A stretch of 57,932 bases of DNA from Gammaproteobacteria bacterium (GTDB taxonomy: Bacteria > Pseudomonadota > Gammaproteobacteria > S012-40): the NCBI GenBank assembly GCA_015487785.1, contig WFPC01000041.1:95592-153523 (forward strand). The letters are read 5' to 3'. Shown piece after piece: positions 46,998 through 54,962 of the stretch. The notes beneath the pieces were generated by a model. It ran no database searches, was not told the DNA's origin, and saw only the letters and a list, made by a program, of their open reading frames with translations. Each line of letters begins with the position of its first letter. The stretch's first letter is position 1. The position numbers and the translations under genes are program-made.

Positions 46998-49298
46998 TCA
47001 GGTTACGCCACGCGCCTTGGCAAAGGCCGCCGCCAGGCTGCCCTCGGGGCGTTGTTGCCGCCGGCGGGCTGGTTTGCGGGGGCGCGTGGCGCCGGGTTGT
47101 TGTGTCTGTTGGCGAGGGTCGTCGTCCAGGCGCATGCTCAGGGAGATGCGTTTGCGCTCGCTGTCCACCGCCATCACCTTGACCTTCACCACTTCGCCGG
47201 CCTTGACCACGTTGTGGGGATCCTTGACGAAGCGGTCGGCCAGGGCCGAGATGTGCACCAAGCCATCCTGGTGCACGCCGATGTCCACGAAAGCACCGAA
47301 ATTGGTGACATTGGTGACCACGCCCTCGAGGAGCATGCCGGGCGTCAGGTCGGCCAGGGTTTCCACGCCTTCCTTGAATCTGGCGCTCTGGAAGCGGGGC
47401 CGGGGGTCGCGCCCGGGTTTTTCCAGCTCGCGCAGAATGTCGCGCACGGTGGGTTCGCCGAAGTGTTCATCGGTGAAGTCGGCGGGGCGCAGCTTGCGCA
47501 GGGTGGTGCTGTCACCCATGAGCTGGGCTATGGACTTGCCGGTGCGCCGCATGATGCGCCGCACCACGCCGTAGGCCTCGGGGTGCACCGCCGAGGCATC
47601 CAGGGGGTTGTCACCGCCGTTGATGCGCAGGAAGCCGGCGGCCTGCTCGAAGGCCCTGGGCCCCAGCCGCGCCACTTGCTTGAGCTGGCGGCGATCGGTA
47701 AAGGCGCCATGCCGGTCACGGTGGGCGACAATATTGTGCGCCAGGGTCTGGTTGAGGCCGGAGATGTGGCTGAGCAGGGCCGCCGAGGCGGTATTGACGT
47801 CCACGCCCACGGCATTGACACAGTCTTCCACCACCGCGGCCAGGCTGTGGCCGAGCTGGCGCTGATCCACATCGTGTTGATATTGGCCCACGCCGATGGC
47901 CTTGGGTTCGATCTTGACCAGTTCCGCCAGGGGATCCTGCAGGCGCCGGGCGATGGATACCGCGCCGCGCAGGGAAACGTCGAGGGAGGGGAATTCCTCT
48001 GCCGCCAGGGCCGAGGCGGAATAGACCGAAGCCCCGGCCTCGGACACCATCACCGGCGTCAAACGCAGCTCGGGGTGACGCTGGATCAATTCAGCGACCA
48101 GGCGCTCGGTTTCCCGTGAGGCGGTGCCATTGCCGATGCTGACCAGCTCCACCCGGTGTTTGCGGGCCAGCGCGGCCAGGGTCTGCAGGGCCTGCTTCCA
48201 TTGCCGTTGCGGCGCATGGGGATAGAGTGTGGTGGTGTCCAGCAGCTTGCCGGTGGCGTCCACCACGGCTGCCTTGACCCCGGTGCGGTAGCCGGGATCC
48301 AGCCCCAGGGTGGGCCGGGGGCCGGCCGGAGCGGCCATCAGCAGGTCCTTGAGATTGCGGGCGAAGACCCGGATGGCCTCGGTCTCGGCATTTTCCCGCA
48401 GGCGCAGCATGAGTTCGCTCTCCAGGCGGGTGGCGAGCTTGACCCGCCAGGCCCAGCGTGCGCTGTCGGCCAGCCAGGCATCGGCGGGGCGGCCGCCTTC
48501 CCGGCGCAGGCCGAAACGGGCGCGCAGGCGGTCTTCACAGGCCAGCGAGGCATTGAGAGGCAGGCGCTCGTCGTTCTCGTGCAGTATCAGGCGTAGTTGC
48601 AGTACGCCCTCGGCACGGCCGCGCAACAGGGCCAGAACACGGTGCGAGGGAATACGGGCGATGGCTTCGGCGGCGTCGAAGTAATCGGAGTACTTGATGC
48701 CTGCCTGGCGTTTGTCTTCCACTGCGCTGGAGGCGAGCAGGGCGTGGCGCCAGAGATATTCACGCAGCTCGGCGCTGAGCACGGCATCTTCGGCGAAGTG
48801 TTCCATCAGGATCTGGCGGGCGCCGTCGAGGGCGGCCCGGGGGCTGTCTATGCCCTTGCTCGCGTCGAGGTAGTCCGCGGCCAGGGTTTCCGGGTTTTGA
48901 TGGGGGTCTTCCAGCAGGCCAAGGGCCAGGGGTTCCAGGCCGGCTTCGCGAGCCATCTGAGCCTTGCTGCGACGGCGGGGCCTGTAGGGCAGGTAGAGGT
49001 CTTCCAAGAGGGTCTTGCTGTGGGCCTCGCGGATGGCCGCTTCCAGGGCCGGATCGAGCTTGCCCTGCTGGCGAATGCTCTCGAGTATGACCTGGCGGCG
49101 TTCCTCCAGCTCGCGTAGATAGCCCAGACGCTCTTCCAGGGTGCGTAACCGGGTATCGTCCAGGCCGCCGGTGGCTTCCTTGCGGTAGCGGGCGATGAAG
49201 GGCACGCTGGCGCCGCCGTCGAGCAACTGGATGGCGGCGCTGACTTGTTCGGGCTGGCTGGCCAGTTCCTGGGCAAGCCGTTGTACGATGTTGGACAT
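46998..49298 (-). CDS. tex: RNA-binding transcription accessory protein Tex
   Basis: Tex is a nucleic-acid-binding protein related to eukaryotic Spt6. The 766-residue protein has the N-terminal helical region with [20 protein letters not shown], a YqgF/RNase H-like domain with [17 protein letters not shown] (near residue 330) and a helix-hairpin-helix region with [22 protein letters not shown]-terminal S1 domain ([31 protein letters not shown]) is followed by a basic tail. Length and order are normal. The gap to soeC is 95 nt and holds a perfect stem-loop at 49365-49388. Confidence 0.96.
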   Translation of the reverse strand: MSNIVQRLAQELASQPEQVSAAIQLLDGGASVPFIARYRKEATGGLDDTRLRTLEERLGYLRELEERRQVILESIRQQGKLDPALEAAIREAHSKTLLEDLYLPYRPRRRSKAQMAREAGLEPLALGLLEDPHQNPETLAADYLDASKGIDSPRAALDGARQILMEHFAEDAVLSAELREYLWRHALLASSAVEDKRQAGIKYSDYFDAAEAIARIPSHRVLALLRGRAEGVLQLRLILHENDERLPLNASLACEDRLRARFGLRREGGRPADAWLADSARWAWRVKLATRLESELMLRLRENAETEAIRVFARNLKDLLMAAPAGPRPTLGLDPGYRTGVKAAVVDATGKLLDTTTLYPHAPQRQWKQALQTLAALARKHRVELVSIGNGTASRETERLVAELIQRHPELRLTPVMVSEAGASVYSASALAAEEFPSLDVSLRGAVSIARRLQDPLAELVKIEPKAIGVGQYQHDVDQRQLGHSLAAVVEDCVNAVGVDVNTASAALLSHISGLNQTLAHNIVAHRDRHGAFTDRRQLKQVARLGPRAFEQAAGFLRINGGDNPLDASAVHPEAYGVVRRIMRRTGKSIAQLMGDSTTLRKLRPADFTDEHFGEPTVRDILRELEKPGRDPRPRFQSARFKEGVETLADLTPGMLLEGVVTNVTNFGAFVDIGVHQDGLVHISALADRFVKDPHNVVKAGEVVKVKVMAVDSERKRISLSMRLDDDPRQQTQQPGATRPRKPARRRQQRPEGSLAAAFAKARGVT

Positions 49299-49364
49299 GG
49301 AAAAGGCTTCGGTGGTCGGAATGACACAGGGTAACCTGGAATGTGTCGCCCGGGCAAAGGGCAG

Positions 49365-49388
49365 GCGGCCCGGTTGTGGCCGGGCCGC
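49365..49388 (-). terminator. Perfect 9-bp GC stem-loop after soeC
   Basis: GCGGCCCGG and CCGGGCCGC flank a six-base loop, beginning 5 bases beyond the soeC stop on the minus strand. No T-run follows, so it may stabilise the soe mRNA end or act as an incomplete terminator before tex. Confidence 0.55.
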
Positions 49389-49393
49389 TGGAA

Positions 49394-50347
49394 TCAGCCT
49401 ACCTGCTGATAATAAATGTTCTGCGGATGATTGACCTGGGCAAAGAAATACCAGCGCTCGGCGATCAGGCCGAGATACTGGGCCAGGAAGGCCAGGCTGA
49501 CCAGAAAGGCGGAGTCCAGGGCGGTGCCGGCCAGCAACAGGGCCAGGGTCACCGGAAACACCATGACCAGGAAAAAGCCCTTGATGCGCCGCACGGCGAG
49601 AGCCTTCATGCCATGGAAGAACTCCCGGGTATTGTAGGAGCCGCCCATCAGACCCATGGAGGTCTGGCGTACCTCGGGATGATGGATGCCGGTGGCGGTC
49701 TGGGTGGTGGTCTTGGGCCTGGCGCGCAACTCGGCATTGCGCTTGAGGGTCCAGCCACGGCTGACCAGTGCCCCCAGGGTGAGCCAGGCGCCGATTTCAC
49801 CAAACAGCTCGAGCAGTTCGGGCTGTCCGGCCCAGCCGGCGTAGGCGGCGGCGAAGATGAAGCCCGAGGCACTGCCGAAGAGGATGAAGTTGACTACCGT
49901 CAGCGGAGTGGCCCACTCGCGCAGGAAACGCAGGCAGGCGTAGATCATGCCGGTGCAGACGAACAGGGTGAAGCAGACGATGATGCCCACCAGGCCCAGG
50001 GTGAGGGATTGTTCGGCGTCCATGCCGTTGAAATGACCCAGCATGTAGGCGAAGACGATGAGCATGAACAGCGGCAGCACGATGACCTCTCGCGACAGCC
50101 AGGAGGTGCGCCACTGGGTGACCGCACGCCAGGCCCGTTCGGGATGCCCCAGGTGGAACACCGAGGCGATCAGGCCCAGGGCCAGAAAGCTCAGCACCAG
50201 AAAGCCGCCCCAGGCATAGAAGCCGTGGCCGAGGTTGATGTCGTCGCGAGCCAGGTCGAAGACCTGGCCGATGTTGAGGGCGATGAACAGGCCCTGGCCC
50301 ACGCCGATCAAGGTGGTGAGAAAAATGACTGAGAATGCCGGATGCAT
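49394..50347 (-). CDS. soeC: Membrane anchor subunit of a SoeABC-type sulfite dehydrogenase (DmsC-like)
   Basis: This is the quinone-interacting membrane subunit. The 317-residue protein has about eight hydrophobic helices, beginning [24 protein letters not shown], as in DmsC anchors. It contains the conserved loop [24 protein letters not shown] and ends near [22 protein letters not shown]. It is third in the A-B-C order, 21 nt after soeB. Sulfite as substrate is inferred from the pattern of the whole operon, as in Allochromatium vinosum soeABC; other DMSO-reductase-type complexes share this subunit. Confidence 0.78.
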   Translation of the reverse strand: MHPAFSVIFLTTLIGVGQGLFIALNIGQVFDLARDDINLGHGFYAWGGFLVLSFLALGLIASVFHLGHPERAWRAVTQWRTSWLSREVIVLPLFMLIVFAYMLGHFNGMDAEQSLTLGLVGIIVCFTLFVCTGMIYACLRFLREWATPLTVVNFILFGSASGFIFAAAYAGWAGQPELLELFGEIGAWLTLGALVSRGWTLKRNAELRARPKTTTQTATGIHHPEVRQTSMGLMGGSYNTREFFHGMKALAVRRIKGFFLVMVFPVTLALLLAGTALDSAFLVSLAFLAQYLGLIAERWYFFAQVNHPQNIYYQQVG

Positions 50348-50368
50348 GGTGTCTCCCGATCCTGTTGG

Positions 50369-51007
50369 TTATGCGCTGTCGTCGCTGCCACGGCGAATGT
50401 GCCGGGGCAGGTAGTGGTTGGCCGGCTGGGTGCCCAGTTCGGGCATCAGGGCATAGCCCTGTTGCTCGCGAATCATTTGTGAGGCCTGGGAATCCGGGTC
50501 GTGGATGTCGCCGAAGATGCGCGCATTGGCCGGGCAGGCCATGACACAGGCCGGTTTGCGTTCCTGCTCGGGCAGGGTCTGGTCGTAGATGCGGTCCACG
50601 CAGAGGGTGCACTTCTTCATCACCTGGCTGTGCTCGTCGAACTCGCGGGCACCATAGGGGCAGGCCCAGGAGCAGTACTTGCAGCCGATGCACTTGTCGT
50701 AATCCACCAGGACGATGCCATCGGCCTCGCGCTTGTGGCTGGCGCCGGTGGGGCACACCGGCACGCAGGGCGGATCCTCGCAATGCAGGCAGGACTTGGG
50801 AAAGTGCACGGTTTCGGTGTGAGGGAAGGATCCCACCTCATAGGTCTGCACGCGGTTGAAGAACACCCCGCTGGGATCGGCCCCGTAGGGGTTGTCGTCC
50901 GGCATGGGGCCGGCCTGGCCGGAGGTGTTCCATTCCTTGCAACTGGTGACGCAGGCGTGGCAGCCCACGCACACGTTGAGATCGATGACGAGAGCGAGTT
51001 GGGTCAT
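50369..51007 (-). CDS. soeB: Iron-sulfur subunit of a SoeABC-type sulfite dehydrogenase (DmsB-like)
   Basis: This is the electron-transfer subunit with four [4Fe-4S] clusters. The 212-residue protein has the cysteine groups CVGCHACVTSCKEWN (residues 13-27), CLHCEDPPCVPVCPTGA, CIGCKYCSWACPYGA and CTLCVDRI with a later CVMACPANA. This is the full ligand set of the DmsB/NrfC family. No export signal is present. It starts two bases after the soeA stop. Confidence 0.85.
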   Translation of the reverse strand: MTQLALVIDLNVCVGCHACVTSCKEWNTSGQAGPMPDDNPYGADPSGVFFNRVQTYEVGSFPHTETVHFPKSCLHCEDPPCVPVCPTGASHKREADGIVLVDYDKCIGCKYCSWACPYGAREFDEHSQVMKKCTLCVDRIYDQTLPEQERKPACVMACPANARIFGDIHDPDSQASQMIREQQGYALMPELGTQPANHYLPRHIRRGSDDSA

Positions 51008-51009
51008 GT

Positions 51010-53982
51010 TCAGTCCTTTTCGCCGGTGATAGCGGAAACGATGCGTTTGCCGATGCCCTGCAGTGGCTGGGTCAGGGGGGCCAACTTGTCGGCAAACTGC
51101 TCGTGCCAGGGAGTGGGTGCCGGGTTGGCGGCGCCACCACGGGCCGCGTGATAGGCCAGGGTGTCCGGACGCGATGGTTCACCGGGCACGGTGGGCTGGG
51201 CCGGGAACTGGGGCCAGGAGAAGTCCTCGTCTTCTTCGGCCTTGTATACCCGCACCTGCACGTCGTACCAGCCGGCCTGGCCGGTGATGGGATCGGAATT
51301 GGAGAGATGCTCGCCTTCCGGTCCCGGGGGCAGTTCTTCCGCGATCAGGTGATTGAGCAGGAAGCCCTTGCGTGCCTCGTTGGCCTCGGGGTCCAGGTTC
51401 CAGGCGCCGGCGGCCTTGCCGATGGCATTCCAGGTCCAGACCGTGCCGGGCTCCACCGCCTCGCTGAAGCGGGCCATGCAGCGGACCTTGCCGTGCATGG
51501 ATTCCACCCATACCCAGTCACCGTCCTCGAAGCCCCCTTGCTGGCCCAGCCTGGGGCTCATGTAGAGATAGTTGTAGGTGTGGATCTGGCGCAGCCAGGC
51601 ATTCTGCGAGTCCCAGGAATGATACATGGCCATGGGTCGCTGGGTGACCGCATTGAGCGGATAGGTGTCGCAGTCCGAACGCTGGGTCTCCAACGGGCGG
51701 TAATAGAAGGGCAACGGATCACAATAGGTCTTGACCCGCTCGCGCAAGTGTTCCGGTGGCTGTTTGCCCGGGCGGCGGCCCTCGGCGGCCATGCGGAATT
51801 CCTGCAGGATTTCGGAGTAGACCTGGATCACGATGGGGGCATTCTTGCCTATGAGCCCATTCTCGTGTGCCCAGTCCAGGTAGGCCTGGTTCCAGTTGCG
51901 CATGTATTGCTGTTCCCTGGGCAGATGATAATGGAACACGCAATTGTTCTTTTCATACATTTCCCATTGCCGCGGGTTGGGCTCGCCCCTCATGGCCTTG
52001 CTGCCGTCCTTGCCTCGCCAGCCGGCGAGGAAACCGATGCCCGATCCCGGCGCGGTCTCGAAACGGGTGATGAAATCGGGATAGTCCTTGAACTTGCGCG
52101 AGCCGTCCTCGTTGGTGAAGGCGGGAAACTTGAGCCGGCTGGCCAGTTCCACCAGCACCTCCTGGAAGGGCTTGCACTGGCCGGTGGGCGGCACCACCGG
52201 AATACGCACCGAATCCACCGGGCCGTCGTACTCGGAAATGGGACGGTCCAGCATGGATATGCAATCGTGCCGCTCCAGATAGGTGGTGTCGGGCAGCACC
52301 AGGTCGGCATAGGCCACCATTTCCGACTGGAAGGCATCGCAGACTACCAGGAAGGGAATCTTGTATTCGCCGTCGGCGCGCTTGTCGTTGAGCATCTTGC
52401 GGATCTCGCTGGTGTTCATGGTGGAGTTCCAGGCCATGTTGGCCATGAAGATCAGCAAGGTGTCGATGGGATAGGGGTCGCCCCGCCAGGCATTGGTGAT
52501 GGCATTGTGCATCAGGCCGTGCAGCGACAGGGGGTGTTCCCAGGAAAACGCCTTGTCCAGCCGCACCGGCTGGCCGTTGGCATCCACGAACAAGTCGTCG
52601 GGACTGGCCGGCGAGCCCAGGGGGGCGCCGTTGAGCGGCTTGCCCGGTTGCACGTCGTCGGGACTGCTGGGGATGGCCGGGCCCGGGGGGATGGGGCGAG
52701 GATAGGGAGCCTTGTGGCGGAAACCGCCGGGGCGGTCGATAGTGCCCAGCAGGCTCAGCAGCAGGGAGAAGGCCCGAATGGTCTGAAAACCATTGGAGTG
52801 GGCCGCCAGGCCGCGCATGGCATGGAAGGCCACCGGGCGGATGCTGATGCTGGCGTGTTGCCTGCCCCAGCAATCGGTCCAGGCAATGGGTAATTCGCCG
52901 CCCTTGGTGAGCGCCGTTTCACCCAACTCGCGAGCCAGACGCACGATGTCGGCAGCGGGAATACCGGTGATCTGTTCGGCATATTCCGGCGTGTATTCGG
53001 CGAGTTGTTCCTTGAGCAGGCGAAAGGCGGTCTTCACTGGCGTGCCATCGGCCAGGGTGAAGGCGCCATCGAGCACGATACCGTCTTCACGCGCGTCGAA
53101 ACTCACCGCTTGCTGGCGCTTGCCGCTCCACACCAGGGGGCTGCCCTGGGTATTCCTGGCGATGCGGCCAAAATCCGGATGCTGGGGATCCTGGATCACC
53201 AACTGGGCGCTGTTGCTGTAGTCGACGAGAAAGGGTTCGTCCACCAGGCCCTCTTCGATCAATATCCGCATCATGGCCATGATGAAAGCGCCATCGGTGC
53301 CGGGCTTGATGGGCACCCATTCGTCGGCGATGGCCGAATAACCGGTGCGCACCGGGTTGACCGAGATAAAACGCCCGCCCTGGCGTTTGAACTTGGACAG
53401 GGCGATCTTCAGCGGGTTGGAATGATGATCCTCGGCGGTGCCGAACATCATCAGCACCTTGGCGTGTTCCAGGTCGGGGCCACCGAATTCCCAGAACGAG
53501 CCGCCGATGGAATAAATCATCCCTGCAGCCATGTTCACCGAGCAGAAACCGCCGTGGGCGGCATAATTGGGGGTGCCGAACTGGCGCGCGAACAGGCCGG
53601 TCAATGCCTGCATCTGGTCGCGGCCGGTGAACAGGGCGAACTTCTTCGGGTCGGTTGCGCGCAAATGAGCCAGGCGCTTCTCCAGGATATCGAAGGCCTC
53701 GTCCCAGGTGATCTCCTCGAACTCGGAATCACCACGTTCGGCGCCGGCCTTGCGCTTGAGCGGTTTGGTCAGGCGTGCCGGCGAATATTGCTTCATGATG
53801 CCGGAAGAGCCCTTGGCGCAGATCACGCCCTGGTTGAGGGGATGATCGGGATTGCCCTGGATGTAGCGCACGATGCCGTCCTGCAGGGTCACGCGGATAC
53901 CGCAGCGGCAGGCGCACATGTAGCACGTGGTGTTCTTGACTTCGATGTTTCCGTTATTGGTGACAGCCGAGCCCGTTTGCAT
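51010..53982 (-). CDS. soeA: Molybdopterin catalytic subunit of a SoeABC-type sulfite dehydrogenase
   Basis: This is a DMSO-reductase-family enzyme, predicted to oxidise sulfite to sulfate in the cytoplasm and pass electrons to quinone via SoeB and SoeC. The 990-residue protein has an N-terminal [4Fe-4S] site (Cys20, Cys23, Cys27, then Cys55 in GVICAKGSS). A candidate molybdenum-ligand cysteine lies in GGFCSVNMAAG near residue 147. A C-terminal dinucleotide-binding domain contains NAVTQRPMAMYHSW. There is no Tat signal: the start at 53982, with GGAAAG upstream, leads at once to the cluster motif. This distinguishes it from DmsA and PsrA/PhsA and fits SoeA. Other cytoplasmic members cannot be excluded. 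Confidence 0.8.
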   Translation of the reverse strand: MQTGSAVTNNGNIEVKNTTCYMCACRCGIRVTLQDGIVRYIQGNPDHPLNQGVICAKGSSGIMKQYSPARLTKPLKRKAGAERGDSEFEEITWDEAFDILEKRLAHLRATDPKKFALFTGRDQMQALTGLFARQFGTPNYAAHGGFCSVNMAAGMIYSIGGSFWEFGGPDLEHAKVLMMFGTAEDHHSNPLKIALSKFKRQGGRFISVNPVRTGYSAIADEWVPIKPGTDGAFIMAMMRILIEEGLVDEPFLVDYSNSAQLVIQDPQHPDFGRIARNTQGSPLVWSGKRQQAVSFDAREDGIVLDGAFTLADGTPVKTAFRLLKEQLAEYTPEYAEQITGIPAADIVRLARELGETALTKGGELPIAWTDCWGRQHASISIRPVAFHAMRGLAAHSNGFQTIRAFSLLLSLLGTIDRPGGFRHKAPYPRPIPPGPAIPSSPDDVQPGKPLNGAPLGSPASPDDLFVDANGQPVRLDKAFSWEHPLSLHGLMHNAITNAWRGDPYPIDTLLIFMANMAWNSTMNTSEIRKMLNDKRADGEYKIPFLVVCDAFQSEMVAYADLVLPDTTYLERHDCISMLDRPISEYDGPVDSVRIPVVPPTGQCKPFQEVLVELASRLKFPAFTNEDGSRKFKDYPDFITRFETAPGSGIGFLAGWRGKDGSKAMRGEPNPRQWEMYEKNNCVFHYHLPREQQYMRNWNQAYLDWAHENGLIGKNAPIVIQVYSEILQEFRMAAEGRRPGKQPPEHLRERVKTYCDPLPFYYRPLETQRSDCDTYPLNAVTQRPMAMYHSWDSQNAWLRQIHTYNYLYMSPRLGQQGGFEDGDWVWVESMHGKVRCMARFSEAVEPGTVWTWNAIGKAAGAWNLDPEANEARKGFLLNHLIAEELPPGPEGEHLSNSDPITGQAGWYDVQVRVYKAEEDEDFSWPQFPAQPTVPGEPSRPDTLAYHAARGGAANPAPTPWHEQFADKLAPLTQPLQGIGKRIVSAITGEKD

Positions 53983-54162
53983 GAGTGTTTCTTTCCGTTG
54001 TTGTGGCGTCAGTGAGTCCTCCCCGGCGCACGGGGACACACTACTCTAATTATGCCGTCGAACAGGCGCCAATTAAGCTTATTAACCGGCATATAAAAAA
54101 GTGCTTATATAGTGATTTGCAAGAATTGCAGAGCAAGAAAGGGGCCGGTTGGCGGGAAAGAT

Positions 54163-54187
54163 CCGGCCTCGGTGGGAGCGAGGCCGG
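54163..54187 (-). terminator. Perfect 9-bp stem-loop after hsp20
   Basis: Read on the minus strand, CCGGCCTCG and CGAGGCCGG flank a 7-base loop, 12 bases after the hsp20 stop; only ATCTTTCC follows. The remaining 180 nt up to soeA (53983-54162) must hold the soe promoter. An AT-rich stretch (54050-54120) is present, but I could not choose a convincing -35/-10 pair. Confidence 0.55.
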
Positions 54188-54199
54188 GAGAGGGCAAAA

Positions 54200-54640
54200 T
54201 CAGCTTTCCACCGTGATCTTGCGGGCCAGTGACTGGCGGCGCTTGGGAATGCTCACCTCCAGCACGCCATGGCGGCTCTTGGCGCTGATGTTCTCCGCAT
54301 CGGCCGATTCCGGCAGGCCGAAGCGGCGCTCAAAGGCCCCTGTGACCCGTTCCACGCGACGGTAGTTTTCACGGCTCTCCTGGCTTTCGTGCTCGCGCTT
54401 GCCACTGATGACCAGGGTGCCGTCCTCCACGTGGATGTCGATGTCCTGGGGGTCGACGCCGGGAACATCGGCGCGGATCAGGTAACGATCCGCTTCTTCC
54501 AGCACGTCCACCGCTGGCACCCAGTCGGCCTGGTTCAGCTCGGCGTTCTCGCGCCCGAGATGGCTGGCGAACAGGTGATCGATTTCACGCTGGAGCTGAT
54601 TCAGCATGTTCCAGGGTTCGTGGCGAATGATCTGTGGCAT
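54200..54640 (-). CDS. Small heat shock protein (Hsp20/alpha-crystallin family)
   Basis: This is an ATP-independent holdase that keeps unfolding proteins soluble. The 146-residue protein has an N-terminal region PWNMLNQLQREIDHLF, then the alpha-crystallin domain (about residues 40-135) with WVPAVDVLEEADRYLIRADVPGVDPQDIDI, the VISGKREHE motif and FERRFGLPESADAENISAK. The A-x-x-x-n-GVL motif reads SRHGVLEVSIPK. It has AGGAGG before the start and a near-perfect sigma32 promoter at 54678-54705. The C-terminal IxI motif is not obvious. Confidence 0.93.
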   Translation of the reverse strand: MPQIIRHEPWNMLNQLQREIDHLFASHLGRENAELNQADWVPAVDVLEEADRYLIRADVPGVDPQDIDIHVEDGTLVISGKREHESQESRENYRRVERVTGAFERRFGLPESADAENISAKSRHGVLEVSIPKRRQSLARKITVES

Positions 54641-54677
54641 GGTGTTTACCTCCTGCTGTGGCTGGATTCTGTTTCCG

Positions 54678-54705
54678 AAATGGGGTTGGTGACGGGCTTT
54701 TCAAG
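54678..54705 (-). promoter_or_regulatory. sigma32 heat-shock promoter of hsp20
   Basis: Read on the minus strand, CTTGAAA (54699-54705), a 13-bp spacer and CCCCATTT (54678-54685) match the sigma32 consensus throughout. Transcription would begin about 30 bases before the hsp20 start. Confidence 0.92.
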
Positions 54706-54818
54706 CATTTTCTGGCCCGGAACCTGCTAGTCGCCGCAGCACAATATATGGGGGTTGGGAATCGTGTTGCGGATCCTTGGCTTAACACATTGAAAATTAA
54801 AGATAAGTTTATAACTGA

Positions 54819-54832
54819 TTGATTTAAAACAA
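54819..54832. promoter_or_regulatory. FNR/ANR-type box upstream of nrdJa
   Basis: TTGAT-TTAA-AACAA differs from the FNR/ANR consensus TTGAT-N4-ATCAA by one base. It lies about 75 bp before the predicted nrdJ transcription start, in a place suited to activation. It sits in an AT-rich part of the 322-nt gap between hsp20 and nrdJa, so chance occurrence is possible. Confidence 0.45.
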
Positions 54833-54865
54833 GTTAAAAATGTCTTTCTATTTTCTGTAAGCGGC

Positions 54866-54894
54866 TTGACGAAATTCCCGGCAAGGACTATCTT
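54866..54894 (+). promoter_or_regulatory. sigma70 promoter of nrdJa-nrdJb
   Basis: TTGACG (54866-54871), a 17-bp spacer and TATCTT (54889-54894) form a good promoter 68 bp upstream of nrdJa. Confidence 0.65.
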
Positions 54895-54903
54895 TGCAGC
54901 TCG

Positions 54904-54919
54904 ACACAACATCTTGTGG
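54904..54919. promoter_or_regulatory. NrdR-type box at the nrdJ transcription start
   Basis: ACACAACATCTTGTGG agrees with the 16-bp NrdR consensus (ACACWATATATWGTGT) at 13 positions. It overlaps the presumed transcription start. NrdR usually uses two boxes; I found no good second one nearby. Confidence 0.45.
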
Positions 54920-54962
54920 TTGGTTTACTCACAGCACAACGCCAGGCGGGGATACACGATTC

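Noticed and set aside
51010-54039. Tat signal on the molybdoenzyme using an upstream start at 54039
   Set aside because: The extension reads SPCAGEDSLTPQQRKETL; it has no twin arginine followed by a hydrophobic stretch, and 53982 has a better ribosome site.
54706-54962. Cobalamin riboswitch upstream of the B12-dependent reductase
   Set aside because: I looked for the B12 box and the surrounding conserved helices and found neither; the leader from the predicted start is only about 60 nt.
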